DNA of 64,000 nucleotides, from NCBI RefSeq assembly GCF_027498035.1, contig NZ_CP114978.1, positions 124,001 through 188,000 of the forward strand, written 5' to 3'. Position 1 is the stretch's first letter. Every line of letters begins with the position of its first letter. The DNA is from Pseudoxanthomonas sp. (GTDB lineage Bacteria; Pseudomonadota; Gammaproteobacteria; Xanthomonadales; Xanthomonadaceae). The notes beneath the pieces were generated by a model. That model saw only the letters and a list, made by a program, of their open reading frames with translations, ran no database searches and was not told the DNA's origin. Positions 63,884-64,000 of this stretch are shown in pieces. A program made the translations under genes and the position numbers.

Positions 63884-64000
63884 ATGCCCTATACCCCCAT
63901 CGTCGCCACGCTCGGTTATGTGCTGTCCCCCGATGGGAAGCAGGTGCTGATGATCCATCGCAATGCGCGGCCCAACGACCTGCACCTGGGCAAGTACAAC
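63884..64000 (+). CDS. NUDIX hydrolase, 3' end outside window
   Basis: The first 39 codons (MPYTPIVATLGYVLSPDG, VLMIHRN, DLHLGKYN) match the N-terminus of MutT-type NUDIX hydrolases, probably an 8-oxo-dGTP diphosphatase. The NUDIX box itself lies beyond the window. A TACAAT box at 63,846-63,851 with TTGTGG 19 bases upstream may be its promoter. Confidence 0.75.
   Translation, partial: MPYTPIVATLGYVLSPDGKQVLMIHRNARPNDLHLGKYN

Overview
The window is GC-rich chromosomal DNA of a gammaproteobacterium, most probably from the Xanthomonadaceae (Stenotrophomonas/Pseudoxanthomonas-like). Evidence: separate nuoC and nuoD genes with Xanthomonas-type subunit lengths, a TrpI-type regulator next to trpBA, GTAG-headed REP palindromes like those of Stenotrophomonas, and the gene orders tpiA-secG-tRNA-Leu-nuo and rimP-nusA-infB-rbfA-truB-rpsO-pnp. 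Genus and species are inferred, not shown.

Layout. (1) 1-4,906: three coupled genes, a large AAA-type ATPase (5' end outside the window), a divergent TelA-like protein and a canonical TelA 'toxic anion resistance' protein. (2) 4,923-10,709: trpI divergent from trpB-(DUF3144-like)-trpA, then accD and glmM. (3) 10,831-12,720: a frameshifted 2-oxoglutarate oxygenase facing an SDR across a GTAG-type inverted palindrome pair. (4) 12,937-29,705: tpiA, secG, tRNA-Leu(GAG) and the 14-gene complex I operon nuoA-N. (5) 29,734-30,108: promoter, two identical initiator tRNAs and terminators. (6) 30,138-45,770: an accessory block of small redox and detoxification enzymes (aldo/keto reductase, RibD-C reductase, tandem CMD protein, cupin, SDR, chloroperoxidase-like hydrolase, pirin), an MFS pump, two LysR and two short AraC regulators, and a propeller-type histidine kinase/response regulator pair. 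(7) 45,784-54,056: an eight-gene minus-strand operon (isochorismatase-like hydrolase, XapX protein, amidohydrolase, DoxX, MFS, exported VOC protein, alginate-export-type porin, TDT/SLAC1 channel). (8) 54,346-63,770: the rimP-nusA-infB-rbfA-truB-rpsO-pnp translation and RNA-decay cluster, then the start of a NUDIX gene.

How the genes work together: regions 2, 4 and 8 are housekeeping (tryptophan, fatty-acid, amino-sugar and triose metabolism, secretion, respiration, translation). Regions 6 and 7 look like an accessory island for handling electrophilic or oxidised small organics: regulators sit next to single-enzyme targets, and the long operon has an outer-membrane channel, an inner-membrane exporter and soluble hydrolases. 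No substrate can be read from sequence.

Most unusual points: a second, diverged copy of the nuoD 3' end inserted between nuoD and nuoE that keeps translational coupling through a 35-codon mini-ORF; a TelA-like paralogue beside TelA; single-base frame breaks in four genes (oxygenase, secG tail, nuoF, amidohydrolase), which raise a question of sequence quality; a hydrolase with both a Tat-leader start and a well-spaced internal start; and a candidate attenuator before rimP. I found no CRISPR array, phage, integrase or intact insertion sequence.
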